NCBI GenBank assembly: GCA_025602905.1
Contig: JAHLKI010000048.1
Coordinates: 1 to 64,000, forward strand
Direction of reading: 5' to 3'
From: Phlyctochytrium arcticum
Lineage: Eukaryota > Chytridiomycota > Chytridiomycetes > Chytridiales > Chytridiaceae
Length of the DNA stretch: 64,000 bases
The first letter of the stretch is position 1. Each line of letters opens with the position of its first letter. The notes under the pieces were generated by a model, which was given only the letters and a program-made list of their open reading frames with translations, was not told the origin of the DNA and made no database searches. This document shows, in pieces, positions 34,917-44,938 of the stretch. The position numbers and the translations under genes are program-made.

Positions 34917-36896
34917 CTACTTTTTGCTGTTCTTGGACTCTTTCTCAGCCTTGGAACTCTCCTTCTCAACCTGCTTCTTTCCCTCCCCAATCAACTTTTT
35001 GGCCTTTTCCGCTTTGGCCTGCAACACCTGTGCAATCTCATCGTACGTTTCTTGGGCCAGAGCTTTGGCGTCATCGCCCTTTTCTTGGGATAGGCGGACC
35101 AGGATACTCATGTCGGGGACCTTGTCCAGTGCTTCTTTTCCGCCGGGGACGACTTTGACCCAGTCTTGGAGACTGTCGAGACCCTTTTCGAGAGTGGGAG
35201 AAACGGCGTCCTTGGTGTCTTGGGCAGTGGAAGCGAGGAATTCCTTGAATTTGGCGATTTTGGCTTTTTGGTCGTCCTTGCTGGATTCGGCAATATCCTT
35301 GACTTGGTCGAAAATCTTGCTGAAACTGGAGGAGCCCCCAGTGGCAACGGCAGCAGCACTAGCCATCAACCCTGACGAATTCTTGTTGAGCAAGTCACGG
35401 AGTTCGGGGACTTTGTCCAAGTAAGGTTTGGCTTGCTCGAGACCCTTGTTCCATGCATCGGAACCTTGCTTCTTGGTCAATTCCTTGATTTGCTCCGTCT
35501 TGGATTTGATCAATTCACTCGCTTGCTTGAGTGTTTCGGGGGTCAGGCCCTTCTTGAACATCTCATTCATCTACAAACATCTCGTATAAGTTCCAGTGCA
35601 TATGTTTGGGTAATACGAAATGCATACCTGCTTGGACACATCATCCAATGTCTTTTTGGCTTCGGGACCGGCCTTGGCAGCCAACTCTTGGAATTCTTGG
35701 TACCCACCACCCAGCTTCTTGGCTACTCCAGGAAACTTGTCTTCCAACTCACTAAACGCCGTCTTGCTCGCGTCCTTGGCCACCTGTAATCATTGACAAC
35801 TCGACAGTTAGTTCATGCACTCAAAGTCCACTCTCATCCGATCTGTCACATCCATCCCCTCATCCATCCCCCTCATCCATCCAACCATCAAAACCATCCG
35901 AGTCAGCGAGTAAACGCATGCTCCTCCCCCTCGCTACCGCTCGGGGTCGTCGTATTGTTGCACCATGTGCGAACCCGCATTGATTTTGCTCCGCAAAATC
36001 GTGTTCCTCGCTGTTTGCAGAGCTTCGTCAGTATCCTTTTTCCCTCCTCGCTTCGCTCGCAAGAATTGCCTCGCTTCGCTCGGCGTCCTGCTCGCTGCCG
36101 CTCGCACTCGATTTTGCTGCGCAAAATCATCCGCGCCCATCCATTTTTCCTTGCCCTCGCTTCGCTCGGGCGCGGAAAAATGTCTGGCCCTCCTCGCCCT
36201 ACGGGCTCGTCGGGATCGCTCCCGCTCGCCTTTTTTCCTTTGGAAAAAAGTCTCACTCCGCGATAGTACCCACCTTCTTCAGCTCAGTCCCGCGACGCTT
36301 GAGAACATCGACAATCTTTGTTCCAGTAACCATGTCGAGACCAGACTTGTCACTTTGAATAATCTTCTTGACCTCATCATAAGCTTCCGTAACGATACGA
36401 TCAAAGTCGTCACCATGTTCATCCCGAATCTCATCCAAAGAATCAAAGGTAGCGTCGATATAAGAAGAAGCACCGGGGATGACAGAAGCATAAGATTTGG
36501 TGAGAGAGCGTAACGACTCGAGAGCCTCATGAGCATTGTCTGGTGTTTTCTCTTGTAAAGTCTTTTTGGCCTTGACTGTAATGTCCTTGTAGTAGTCCTT
36601 TGCGGTGGAAGCCGTGTCGACAAACGTCTTTGCGCCGGAAAAGTAGTAGTATCCGTAGGCTGTATGTAGAAATCACAAGTTAGGGATCTGGGAGATGTGT
36701 AGTAATACCACTACTCAGAATACTTACCACCGGCAAGGACGGCCGCACCGCCGGCAGCTCCGGCCAGAGCATGGGATGAGGCGGTAGAAGGTGGTGGTGG
36801 AGTAGAATGTTGAAAGCGTTGGGAGATGCGGATGCCGCCGACGCGACGGGCAGTCATGATACGGCGGGAGGAGATCATTCTGGTAGTAGCAATCAT
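34917..36896 (-). CDS. Mitochondrial coiled-coil (apolipoprotein-like) protein, conserved in fungi
   Basis: Four exons: 36896-36729, about 36659-36274, 35783-35627 and 35570-34917. The N-terminus MIATTRMISSRRIMTARRVG is Arg/Ser/Thr-rich without acids, a mitochondrial presequence, followed by the Ala/Gly segment SHALAGAAGGAAVLAGG and AYGYYYFSG, a possible membrane turn. The rest is almost entirely amphipathic helix rich in Lys, Asp, Glu and Ala (for example DEIRDEHGDDFDRIVTEAYD, KPYLDKVPELRDLLNK). I know similar unnamed proteins from many fungi; no function is established. The second intron (35784-36273, 490 bp) is far longer than the others because it contains a palindrome-rich repeat. Confidence 0.75.
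35870..36255 (-). mobile_element. Palindrome-rich dispersed repeat inside an intron
   Basis: Reverse-orientation copy of the repeat at 38215-38570. It carries perfect 8-bp-stem hairpins with 3-base loops at 35982-36000 and 36110-36128 (GATTTTGC-nnn-GCAAAATC), a CATTTTTCC...GGAAAAATG arm pair at about 36138-36180 with a second hairpin in its loop, and TTTTTTCC-ttt-GGAAAAAA at about 36232-36250. Between them are repeated CTCGCTTCGCTCG motifs. It sits wholly within intron 2 of the coiled-coil gene and should be removed by splicing. Confidence 0.75.
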
Positions 36897-37328
36897 TGTG
36901 GTTGTAAAAGTGGTTGTAAGGTTGGTTTGGAAGTTGGTTTGTTTGTAGCAAAGTAGGTTTTCGTAAGCAGAGTCAGGAAAGTAAGAACAAACACGGAAAG
37001 AACGAAGCGCCCCTCGCTTTTTATACAAACGCAGAAAACGATGACGAACGCAGAACAAAAGCTAGCGCGCGAAGGTGACGTCAGGCCCATTACCCAGGCT
37101 ACCCAGCATGTCACAGGTCACGTGAGCAGGACAGCGGAGAGACTCGGGCCGGCGCATTCCGGGTTTGTGTCGGAGATTAAGCAGAGCAGTAATTATATTG
37201 AATAAAGACTATGATCGAAAAAAAGAAACTACACTAAAAAGTCCTTGAAGAGTATATAATCACAGACACTGGGCCTTCTCTGAGTGAGTGCTTCATTCAG
37301 GCCCAGTGTCCAGTGATGGTTTCTGCTA
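36897..37328. other. Promoter region and spacer
   Basis: Upstream region of the coiled-coil gene. At 37268-37312 the segments CACTGGGCCT and AGGCCCAGTG form an inverted repeat (ACACTGGGCCTtctctg...tcAGGCCCAGTGT) with 11-bp arms. No gene is supported. Confidence 0.5.
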
Positions 37329-37919
37329 CTAGTATCCCATCCGAGGCATGATGATTTCCCGGGTCGTTTGGGGCGAGGTGGACTCGACTGGGTCATAGTC
37401 TTGCAGAAAGATTCTCTTCATTTGCTGATGCGGGGGATACATATGCGGAGCTACTTTGTCAACAGTGACCTCCTGCCCCCACATGGCAGAGCCAAAGGTA
37501 ACCGGCTCACAGCGCACCGCACTCTCAAACTTCAAGGCAGCATGTTCGGTCTTGAAAAAGAATACAAAATCGTAAAGTGTCGCCCTCATAATACACTGCC
37601 TTTGCGCGGTCTTGGCACGGATCGTAGAATCCAAGATGCTTGCTTGTCAGGAGATAGAGCTGGTTCCGGACACCTTTGATCCACAGTGCACGTCCTATGG
37701 TTCCGGATACCAGCCAAAACTGAACATCTTCTTCTTCAGAGGCAACATTAGAACATGGCTGCAGCGGCGGGGACACTCGGCATGCACTGCCCTTTTTAAA
37801 TGCTGAACATGGCTAGTAGTAAGCGGGAGCTCAACGCGACCGATTTGAGACTGCCGTTCGCCGGTCGTGCTGCTAATGAACTGGAAGTAGATTGCCGTTG
37901 CCGTCGTTGTCGTCTCCAT
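37329..37919 (-). pseudogene. Crinkler/HNH-effector-like gene, frameshifted and lacking the nuclease end
   Basis: An ATG at 37919 opens a ubiquitin-like start with VELPLTTSHVQHLKRAVHAE. In a second frame comes VSGTIGRALWIKGVRNQLYL followed by SKHLGFYDPCQDRAKAVYYE, and in a third FVFFFKTEHAALKFESAVRC and EVTVDKVAP. These three segments follow one another in the order I remember from crinkler-like proteins of fungi and oomycetes in which an HNH nuclease domain comes later. Here the protein ends in EIIMPRMGY before any HNH motif. The frame changes have no clear intron explanation, so I call a truncated pseudogene. Confidence 0.45.
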
Positions 37920-38214
37920 GCTGGTACTCTGGTTTACTAATTGTTTCTTGGGGGTCCTTTGCTTCTTGGGTCATTTTATAGAGGTCGGGGGAATGAATTG
38001 TTTGCTGGGGTGTCTCTGTCCAGCGTCTCTGTGCAGCGTCTCCAGCGTCCAGCTAAGAACGGTACCATGGCACCCTGAGAATCTCAGCAGCAGCAGCGCA
38101 TATATAAAAAGCAGGCTGTAAAAGAATTGTCCCTGCAAAACAACCAAAAACACTATGTCCTCAATGTTTGGCCCCACCTCTGACTTTCTCTCCACCAAAG
38201 ACTTTATCCACGGC
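37920..38214. other. Spacer
   Basis: No gene is supported; it carries a TATATAAAAAG promoter-like box at about 38100. Confidence 0.3.
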
Positions 38215-38570
38215 CAAGGGCCGAGGGTGGCCCAGACATTTTTCCGAAGGAAAAATGGATGGGCGCTAAGATTTTGCGAAGCAAAATCGAATGCGAGCGG
38301 CAGCGAGGAGGGAAAAAGGATACTGACGAAGCTCCAAACAAAGGAGCGAGGAACAGGATTTTGCGGAGCAAAATCATTACGGGGTTCACATATGGTGCAA
38401 CAATACGACGACCCCGAGCGTAGCGAGGGGGAAGAGCATGCGTTTACACACAGACTCGATTGGTTTTGATGGATGGATGAGGGTGATGGCTACGTTCGGG
38501 GGAGGAGCATGCGTTTACACACAGCCTCGATTGGTTTTGATGGATGGATGAGGGTGATGGATGAAGGGGA
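38215..38570 (+). mobile_element. Palindrome-rich dispersed repeat, intergenic copy
   Basis: Contains perfect hairpins CATTTTTCC-gaa-GGAAAAATG (38237-38257), GATTTTGC-gaa-GCAAAATC (38270-38288) and GATTTTGC-gga-GCAAAATC (38357-38375), and CCCCGAGCGTAGCGAGGGG (38412-38430). Its right part is a direct duplication: the segment from GAGCATGCGTTTACACACAG to TGGATGGATGAGGGTGATGG occurs at about 38434-38489 and again at 38506-38561. The same sequence order, inverted, is found at 35870-36255. It has no coding capacity. Confidence 0.8.
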
Positions 38571-38759
38571 TGTATAGTGTATATTGATGTGCATGAACTA
38601 ACCCAGTTTTGTGACTCCCATCTTCCAGGGCAATCCGCATGATGACCACTATAACATAACAGAGGCCGAGGTATATTTTTGTGCTCACATCCAACCAAAC
38701 CACAGGTCGCTAACTTTTGTTTCCAACGACCGTTCTTAGCCCAAGAAAACCGAGAAATG
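38571..38759. other. Spacer between hairpin repeat and Rpn-like remnant
   Basis: No supported frame. The nuclease remnant to the right lacks its N-terminal part, so the break lies here, next to the repeat. Confidence 0.4.
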
Positions 38760-39539
38760 ATCAATTGAAGTTGAACAAAGTTTATATTATCGCCATCCTG
38801 GATATTCCCGTAAGTTTGATGGCCGGTTTTCGTTTGTGACCATGATCTGGGACTGAATTTCACGATGGACTACCTACAGTTTTCGGAATTAAAAGGGTTC
38901 CCGGGTGCATATAAAAATTGTTGGAAAGTGACGGGCGGGTGCCGCGTCGACCCGGTAGACTGCCTCCCACCCATGAAACGTTCGGCCGTGCTCGACAATA
39001 CCGTAACCTACATTTTCATCTCCCTCGAGAATTTCCGCAACCACCACCACCCATCAGCCACCTGCACTACCGAACTGGAACAACTAACCTGGATCATGGC
39101 CTACCTTGGCCTTAATCGGACCCAGCGGGCCATCCCCGACTGGTTTGCCGAGGACTCCTTCAAAAGGTTCGTACACCTTTTCCAAGTAAAACACTACGCA
39201 ACAGTATATACTAATACTTATCAGTTTCCGCGACCGACTCCTATGGACATCCCTAACCCGTGCCCAACAAACCTTTTACCATCTCGAAATTGACCAGATC
39301 AAGGTCACGAATAGTATCCTGACATATAACAGGGAGGAAGGATTGCGTGAAGCGATGCGTCAAGCAGCCAACGGCATGTTTAGGAGCCGTCTTAAGGTAC
39401 TGAAACAGAGAATAGATCCCGGCAAACGATTTTGGATGACATGGGTTTGGAGGAGGAAGAATTGAGGGATTTGGAGAAAGCGATGGATTTGAATGAAGAA
39501 GAATTGAAAGAGTTGTTGGAGGAGGACACTTTGGATTGA
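38760..39539 (+). pseudogene. Rpn/PDDEXK_2-type nuclease gene, 5'-truncated copy
   Basis: The first recognisable piece, at 38775-38820, reads NKVYIIAILDIPVSL, the 'PVY.IAILDF' segment of the PD-(D/E)XK nuclease family transposase (Rpn, PDDEXK_2). After an ATG at 38865 come VLDNTVTYIFISLENFRN, LEQLTWIMAYLGLN, a downstream exon QTFYHLEIDQIKVTNSILTY and NREEGLREAMRQAANGM, and the closing ILDDMGLEEEELRDLEKAMD. This is the usual C-terminal pattern (Y..E...REEG...A......G...EEL..L). The N-terminal nuclease core with its acidic residues is missing. A homologous gene lies tail-to-tail at 39668-40879. Confidence 0.6.
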
Positions 39540-39667
39540 AGGACCTTTTGTACACGGTATTATTTATTTATTTACTGGGGGGGGAAACGATCGGGAATTT
39601 TTCAGGGAATTTTTTAACTTTCCCAGAAAAATTCCCGGGGGTTTCTCGATTATAAGATGGGTACATG
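39540..39667. other. Spacer between the two inverted nuclease genes
   Basis: Short AT-rich stretch with an imperfect inverted repeat around CGGGAATTTTTCAGGGAATTT; no gene. Confidence 0.4.
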
Positions 39668-40879
39668 TTACAATTCTTCATCACTGTCAATCTCTTCATC
39701 ACCGAGTGCCTCTGCAGCCTCCTCAATCTCCCTCAATTGGTCCCCACTCAGGAAGAAATCTTGAAGGACTGCCTTCCGGCTTCTACCCTTGGCGAGATTT
39801 TTTTTCACCAAGTCGGCCAACAATCTTATGGCCGCTTCTTTCTCCCACTGTTTGAAGATGGAAAGGGTCTCCCCATGTGATCCTCGTAGGCTTCTCTTTC
39901 TTTTGCTGTCATGTATGTACAATATACAGGAGTCGGTTCCGGAACCTCTGAAAAGTCACGCAAAGTCTAGCATACATGAAATGAGATCACTCTCGGATGG
40001 CTACTAACGGCTTGAATTCCTCGTCCCCCAGCCAGTCAGGCAAGCGCTGCTTCTTCCGTCCACGTCCGCGTCCACAATTCGCCAAAATCCAAGTCATCTT
40101 GTCCAAATGGGTGGTGCACACCGTCTTCCGGAAAGTCTGCAGGGATAGAAGCATGTACGTGACTGTACCGTCCAACAAAGCCGGGTCAGAATTATGGGCC
40201 AGGGGGGGGGGTAATCAGTCGAGTGGATTGATACGGCACCCGGCGGTAATAATTTTCCGACAGTCTTTATAGGATATTGGAAAACCTCGTAAGCGAGAAA
40301 ACTATGTCATGTTTGCGAAAAATTTCAGTCCCCCAGTGCATGTATATTCGGAAGAGATCATCGCTGTTACTCACGCTAGAATCTAAGATGGCGATAAGAA
40401 ATACTTTTGGGATCTTGGGGTTCCATTTCTTCTTGGTCTTGGACTGCCTCGAATGGCTAGAAAACAGCCGTTGGCGGAACCAGGCAAAAAATGGCGGGGA
40501 ATATAAAAACGTACATGGAATTGCAGGCGATTCAGAAAATAAGCGTCCGGGTTGATTTGCACATCGACCATAAACTCATCATCTGTGTTTGAGACACAAC
40601 TCATATCGTAGCGCATGGTGTCTTCCATCCATGCCGGTGCCGTTTGCTCAGTGAGGGGGGGTGAACACCCTCGGTGATCCGCGAAGACGATGACGATGAC
40701 TGGGTGAAAGCAGGCCGGGCCGAAAGAATTTTGATCTGTTCGATGGATGTGACTTGTTTGACTTGGATTTGGGATGGTAAGAAGGTGTTCAGGAAGAAGA
40801 TGAGAGATGCGTCGTCTTCCAGTAGGCGCCTGAAGCCGCCGAGGGAGCAGCTTTTGGTTAAGAGAAGGATGATGGACAT
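39668..40879 (-). pseudogene. Rpn/PDDEXK_2-type nuclease gene, disrupted copy
   Basis: From ATG at 40879 the product reads FRRLLEDDASLIFFLNTFLP, the family's opening (F..LL.D...L..FLN..L). The active-site region follows as RYDMSCVSNTDDEFMVDVQI and NPDAYFLNRLQFHV, the 'D..C......VD/EMQ....F..R..Y' pattern of this nuclease family. Next exons give FLIAILDSSVSNSDDLFRIY, GTVTYMLLSLQTFRKTVCTT, KMTWILANCG and a C-terminal IRLLADLVKKNLAKGRSRKA. Two lesions are visible: a frame change at a run of seven C (near 40658) and, in the AGCRINPLD exon, a TGA followed by a frame change at a run of ten C (near 40202-40211). Homopolymer errors in assembly are an alternative. Confidence 0.65.
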
Positions 40880-41117
40880 GGTGCTGGAGCTGGAAAAGGT
40901 GTTGGGGAGCTTTCACCGGCTTTGCCTTTTATCTTTTGCAATGGCAGCAATGCAGTGTTTTTGCCGTGTGGCGCAACAGAAAACTCCCACGAAAACTCCG
41001 ACCGTCGGAATTCACCGGAGGGAACAGAATGGATGGACCCGGCTATACCCGAGCCCAAAAATTAGCAAACAATTTGACATTCCTTCGAAGGATAGTTTGA
41101 CCAGGAGTGGATAGACG

Positions 41118-41986
41118 ATGGCAGTGCCCAGAACGAGCCGTCTGCTCGTAAGTATAACGCAGCATGATCAAGAAGAGGATATCCAGAAACTGACCTTCTC
41201 GAGCAGATTGTGGGCCTGGGCAACCACAACATGCCCCAAACCAGGCACAATATCGGCATGGCCGCCATAGACCATACCATGCGTTTATTCCAGTGCCCGC
41301 CTGCCAAAATCAACAAATCCATCAATGGCATTGTCGCTGAAACTGTACTGGGACGAGACACGTTTCCGGCCGCTCCTCACGAGGGGTGGAGCCAACATGT
41401 GGTGTTTATCAAACCCAAGACGTTTATGAACTTTAATGGGGGGACGGTGGCCAATGCTGGTAAATGGTTCTCGGTCTCATTTTTCCTCCTAAGAATGCTA
41501 AGAAAGGAATTGGAACAGTCAAGCACTATGGCGTTTCACCGTCGGATGTCATCATCCTTCACGATGATTTGGATCGCAAGTTGGGCCTGGTATCCGCCAA
41601 ACTAAAAGGCAGCGCAAAGTACGGCCCCGGGGAATCCCATGATCAGAACTTCCGCATACTGACTCTCCTATTTCTTTAGCGGGCATAACGGCGTTCGATC
41701 CTGCATCTCTGCTCTCAAAACCGATGTAAGCATATCTGTCCCTTTTTGCGCCTTGACCCAACAAACTCATTTCAAATATTAGGATTTTTGCCGGATCCGC
41801 CTTGGAATTGGTCGTCCGTCCGACGGAAGCAAAGCGAAAGGTGGCGCGGTCGCTGACTTTGTACTGAGCAAGTTTTCGGAAGAGGAATTGGAGACGCTCA
41901 AATCGACCACTTTCCCGGCTTTTGATCTCATTCTGGCTAAATTGATTTTGGGGCATGCTACTGCAAAAGATGTTTCAATGGGGTAA
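41118..41986 (+). CDS. PTH1: Peptidyl-tRNA hydrolase (Pth family)
   Basis: Recycles tRNA from prematurely released peptidyl-tRNA. The first exon is MAVPRTSRLL. Exon 2 starts IVGLGNHNMPQTRHNIGMAA; its Asn and the His of RHNIG are the conserved substrate and catalytic residues. KPKTFMNFNGGTVANA, VIILHDDLDRKLGLVSAKLK and GHNGVRSCISALKT follow, with the conserved Asn, Asp and Asn. The end is FDLILAKLILGHATAKDVSM. Introns are at about 41151-41206, 41460-41510, 41617-41677 and 41728-41782. No clear mitochondrial presequence is visible. Confidence 0.9.
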
Positions 41987-42310
41987 AAAAAAACGGAACA
42001 CCTTGGATCAGCAGCGCTCTTCCAATGGTTCCGGATACCATACTTGACACCTTCTAATGAGAGCCGAAAGGGAAATAAAGACGCAAGGCTTGAGAGGCTA
42101 AACATGGCCGTTACCACTCATTGTCTGTGGAGCTCTCTCCGGCATCACAATCAACAGCGGGTGATCGTCCGAATTTTCTGCACCCTTCCCCCAACACGAA
42201 GCGATCTGACAGGTTTGAACGCGTGAAATTCCTTTTTGCTGGAGGAGACTTTTCGCTGTGATGGTATGCACCGCATCTATCGATAGCAAGTTACGAACCA
42301 CGGAGATCAA
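41987..42310 (-). pseudogene. Second crinkler-like fragment
   Basis: A frame at 42098-42310 ends NSDDHPLLIVMPERAPQTMS, parallel in sequence and position to the LLIVVPERVQPEISG end of the fragment at 12084-12439. Beyond a possible intron (GTAACGG...) the next 60 bp resemble the segment at about 37690-37730 that encodes VSGTIGRALWIKGV, here readable as VSGTIGRALLIQGV. So this locus joins the two modules seen apart elsewhere. No continuous frame is present. Confidence 0.4.
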
Positions 42311-42902
42311 CAGCGTCGTCCTTTTCAGATTTGTTTCAGATCTTGTTTGACCTCAATCTAATTTGGAGGAACGCGATGTCAATTCACAGGCTTTTGGCTG
42401 GGGCTTGATTCGGCCTGACACGGAACGTCAACAGGCACTTCACGATGATCTTTAACATTCTACTTAACAAACATCGAACCAGAACACCCCCAATGTGTCC
42501 AATTTCGTGGAAAGAATCAACGGGGAAGACTGAGATCGACCGGGATTGGGAACAAGAATTGACGTGAGAGAGCAGAGCTGGAAAAACAGCAAGAAATGAT
42601 TTACCAGCAATGTCTCGATCAAGATTCAGTTTCATTTGGGCAGCTGAAATATTCGATTTTGGATAGCATCCGAATCTTCAGGTAGCAACGCTCAAGTAGC
42701 TTGCAAGTTGGAAAACGCGACCCAGAACGCGACCAACGCTTGGGCAACCGCAAATGGGAATTTGACCAGGAACTTGATGACAAGACTTGGTAGGCAGCTT
42801 GGTATAGGCGGTCTGGTAGGAGGTTGAACTTAAATTACGGTTAGTCTAATGCAGAATGTGTATATATACAATGTGTAGGTTCCATCAATGCGCAAATGAT
42901 GT
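42311..42902. other. No supported gene
   Basis: Small unrecognised frames; it may contain the 5' remains of the crinkler-like fragment. The right end is the DPH1 3' flank. Confidence 0.35.
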
Positions 42903-44736
42903 CTATGTGGAAAGCGGAACGGGGGTAGACGTGGTTTCCGAGAGCTTTGCTGCTGGCCTTGTACGGGCTCGCGAGACAGTCGAGCGTGGTTTAGGTCCAG
43001 ACCCATGATTTGGCGTCCACTTCCCGAGTGAATCCCGGGCATAAAAGTCCATTGGGTACCGCTCTTGCCACTCGACGCATCTCAATACCACAGCAAGCTC
43101 GTAGGGGCTCAGTAAAGGCTTGGGGAATGCATACCCCCAGTCTATTGAGAGCCGGGGACATGCAATTTGCACCCATGCGTCCACATCCGGAAACTGTGCG
43201 AGTTTCGAGGGGAAAATTTCGGAAAGGAGGACGACGCAGTAGGAGATGTTTCGTGAATCAAACTGCGATTTCAGAAACTATGGAAAAAAAACATTCAGTC
43301 TTTTGAAAGCACATTGAACTGCCAAAAGGGGAGCAGGATGCTGACCTCTAGAACCTTTAAACTCCCTTGCCGTCCCAAAGTTCCCAAAATTAGCCCAAAC
43401 TGCTTTGCATTCTTGGCCTTTTCGATGGCATTCTTTCGTAAAGAGTGCATCTCTTCGTGCTCGTAACCCTCACGCGTGAAAACTTTGGAGTAGGGATCAT
43501 AACGGAAAGCTGCAATGTCGGGATTGGCAATCATGATGGCTTCCAGGTGGAAGCGACCGTCTCCTAGATAACTACAACGATGGCAGACGTCAGAAAGGGA
43601 GACGCTACCATAGACTTTGAGATGCCTTACATGAGAGCATCCTGATCCTCCAAACGAGGGGCGGTGCAGCCCAGGACTTCTCCCGGCGAAAGCGGTTTGG
43701 ACTGAGGTACCGTGACTGTATAATCGTTGGACAACTCTACTCGAGACGCTTGCAATGCCGCCATGAATTGTACCGTAGATACCAACACGAGCCTCTTCCC
43801 TGGCTCAAAGTTGAACCGAACAGTTTCGACGAAATGTGATGTATCAATTCCAATGTCCACAAACACATAGAGAGTCTTGATGGCCGTTATATCGACTGGT
43901 ACCAAGCAGCTATGGCCGTAGTGGACCATAAAGTCGCATTGTAGGGCTCGCGCCGTGAAATCGTCCACGCAACAAGCCCCATAAGTCACATCGCCCATCA
44001 CCAGAGTTTCAACTTGGGCAAACTGTTCCAGAATGTCGGCAATGGTCAACGCAAACATCAAGAGTCCCTCGGGAAACTGCAAGGCCACTTTTTGAGCATT
44101 GTTTTTCTTTATTTGCCAGAGCGTCTTGTGGATCTCGAAGCTGTAGTTTTTAGGGAGAGCCTTGATGGCCTCGTTGAGTGCTTCATCGTTCAGGATTTCG
44201 TCGGGTATCTGATGAGCTACACGTGAGGCTGATGCCCTGCCTGTCACTGGTACTTTAGGATATACGAAACAAAAGTGAGGCATAAACAAACCTGCGAGGG
44301 CTGTTCCCGAGTCCTCTATTGCCCCGTTTTCGCCGCCATCCGATCCATTGACTGCGTTCAGCTTACGGCGCCCTGCACCTACGAAGCGTTTGCGAGCCTG
44401 TGTCGTCCTACTAGTGCCCTGACCTGGCAAAGAGCCTTCATTGCCAGTATCCGTGTCCTTTGAAAAGGAATTTATTTTTGGGGCTGCATCCTTGCTACAG
44501 CAGCTGGTGCTCTTGCTTCCACAGCAAGTCGTCCCCTTATTTTCCTCCACATCCAGTCCCGCCAGTCCTCTTATTGTAGCCTCGATGGACTCTGCTCTTC
44601 CCGACATTTCGAGCGATTCTCCAACTTTGAAAATTTCGAACTTTGGCGTTCTGGCTTCGACGACCGCTCGCCGTGGCTCCGCCGCTGTGCGCAGCATCCT
44701 ATCCCTGAAACCGCGATATTGAAAGCTTTGTTCCAT
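42903..44736 (-). CDS. DPH1: DPH1, diphthamide biosynthesis radical enzyme subunit
   Basis: With DPH2 it transfers the aminocarboxypropyl group of S-adenosylmethionine to a histidine of elongation factor 2. The family core is complete: [60 protein letters not shown] (first cluster cysteine), [13 protein letters not shown] (second) and [20 protein letters not shown] (third), plus [15 protein letters not shown]. The N-terminal 110 residues are unusual: they include [15 protein letters not shown] and a Gly/Ser/Arg-rich stretch not seen in the short N-termini I know. Start ATG at 44736; introns near 44250-44290, 43566-43630 and 43280-43345. It is divergent to the transporter gene with about 200 bp between the starts. 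Confidence 0.93.
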
Positions 44737-44938
44737 TGGCAAAAACTTGTATTAAAGCGGCAGGCACTACTTCTTCTACGGCCATTAACTAATAAAGTTT
44801 GCTACCTCCGGCCGCAGGACAGAGAGCAGGCAAGCGTGGTCTTTGGCTTGCATCGTGAGCAGTTTGTTGGGCGCTCCGTGATCTCTCCGTCTTCTATATA
44901 TATCTGCTACCGCGCTGGTCCGTGAGTAGACGACAGCC

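Noticed and set aside
35793..36513. Long Arg/Ser-rich open frames across the hairpin repeat
   Set aside because: They arise from the repeated CTCGCTTCGCTCG motif and run through exon and intron alike; the coiled-coil gene explains the exon parts.
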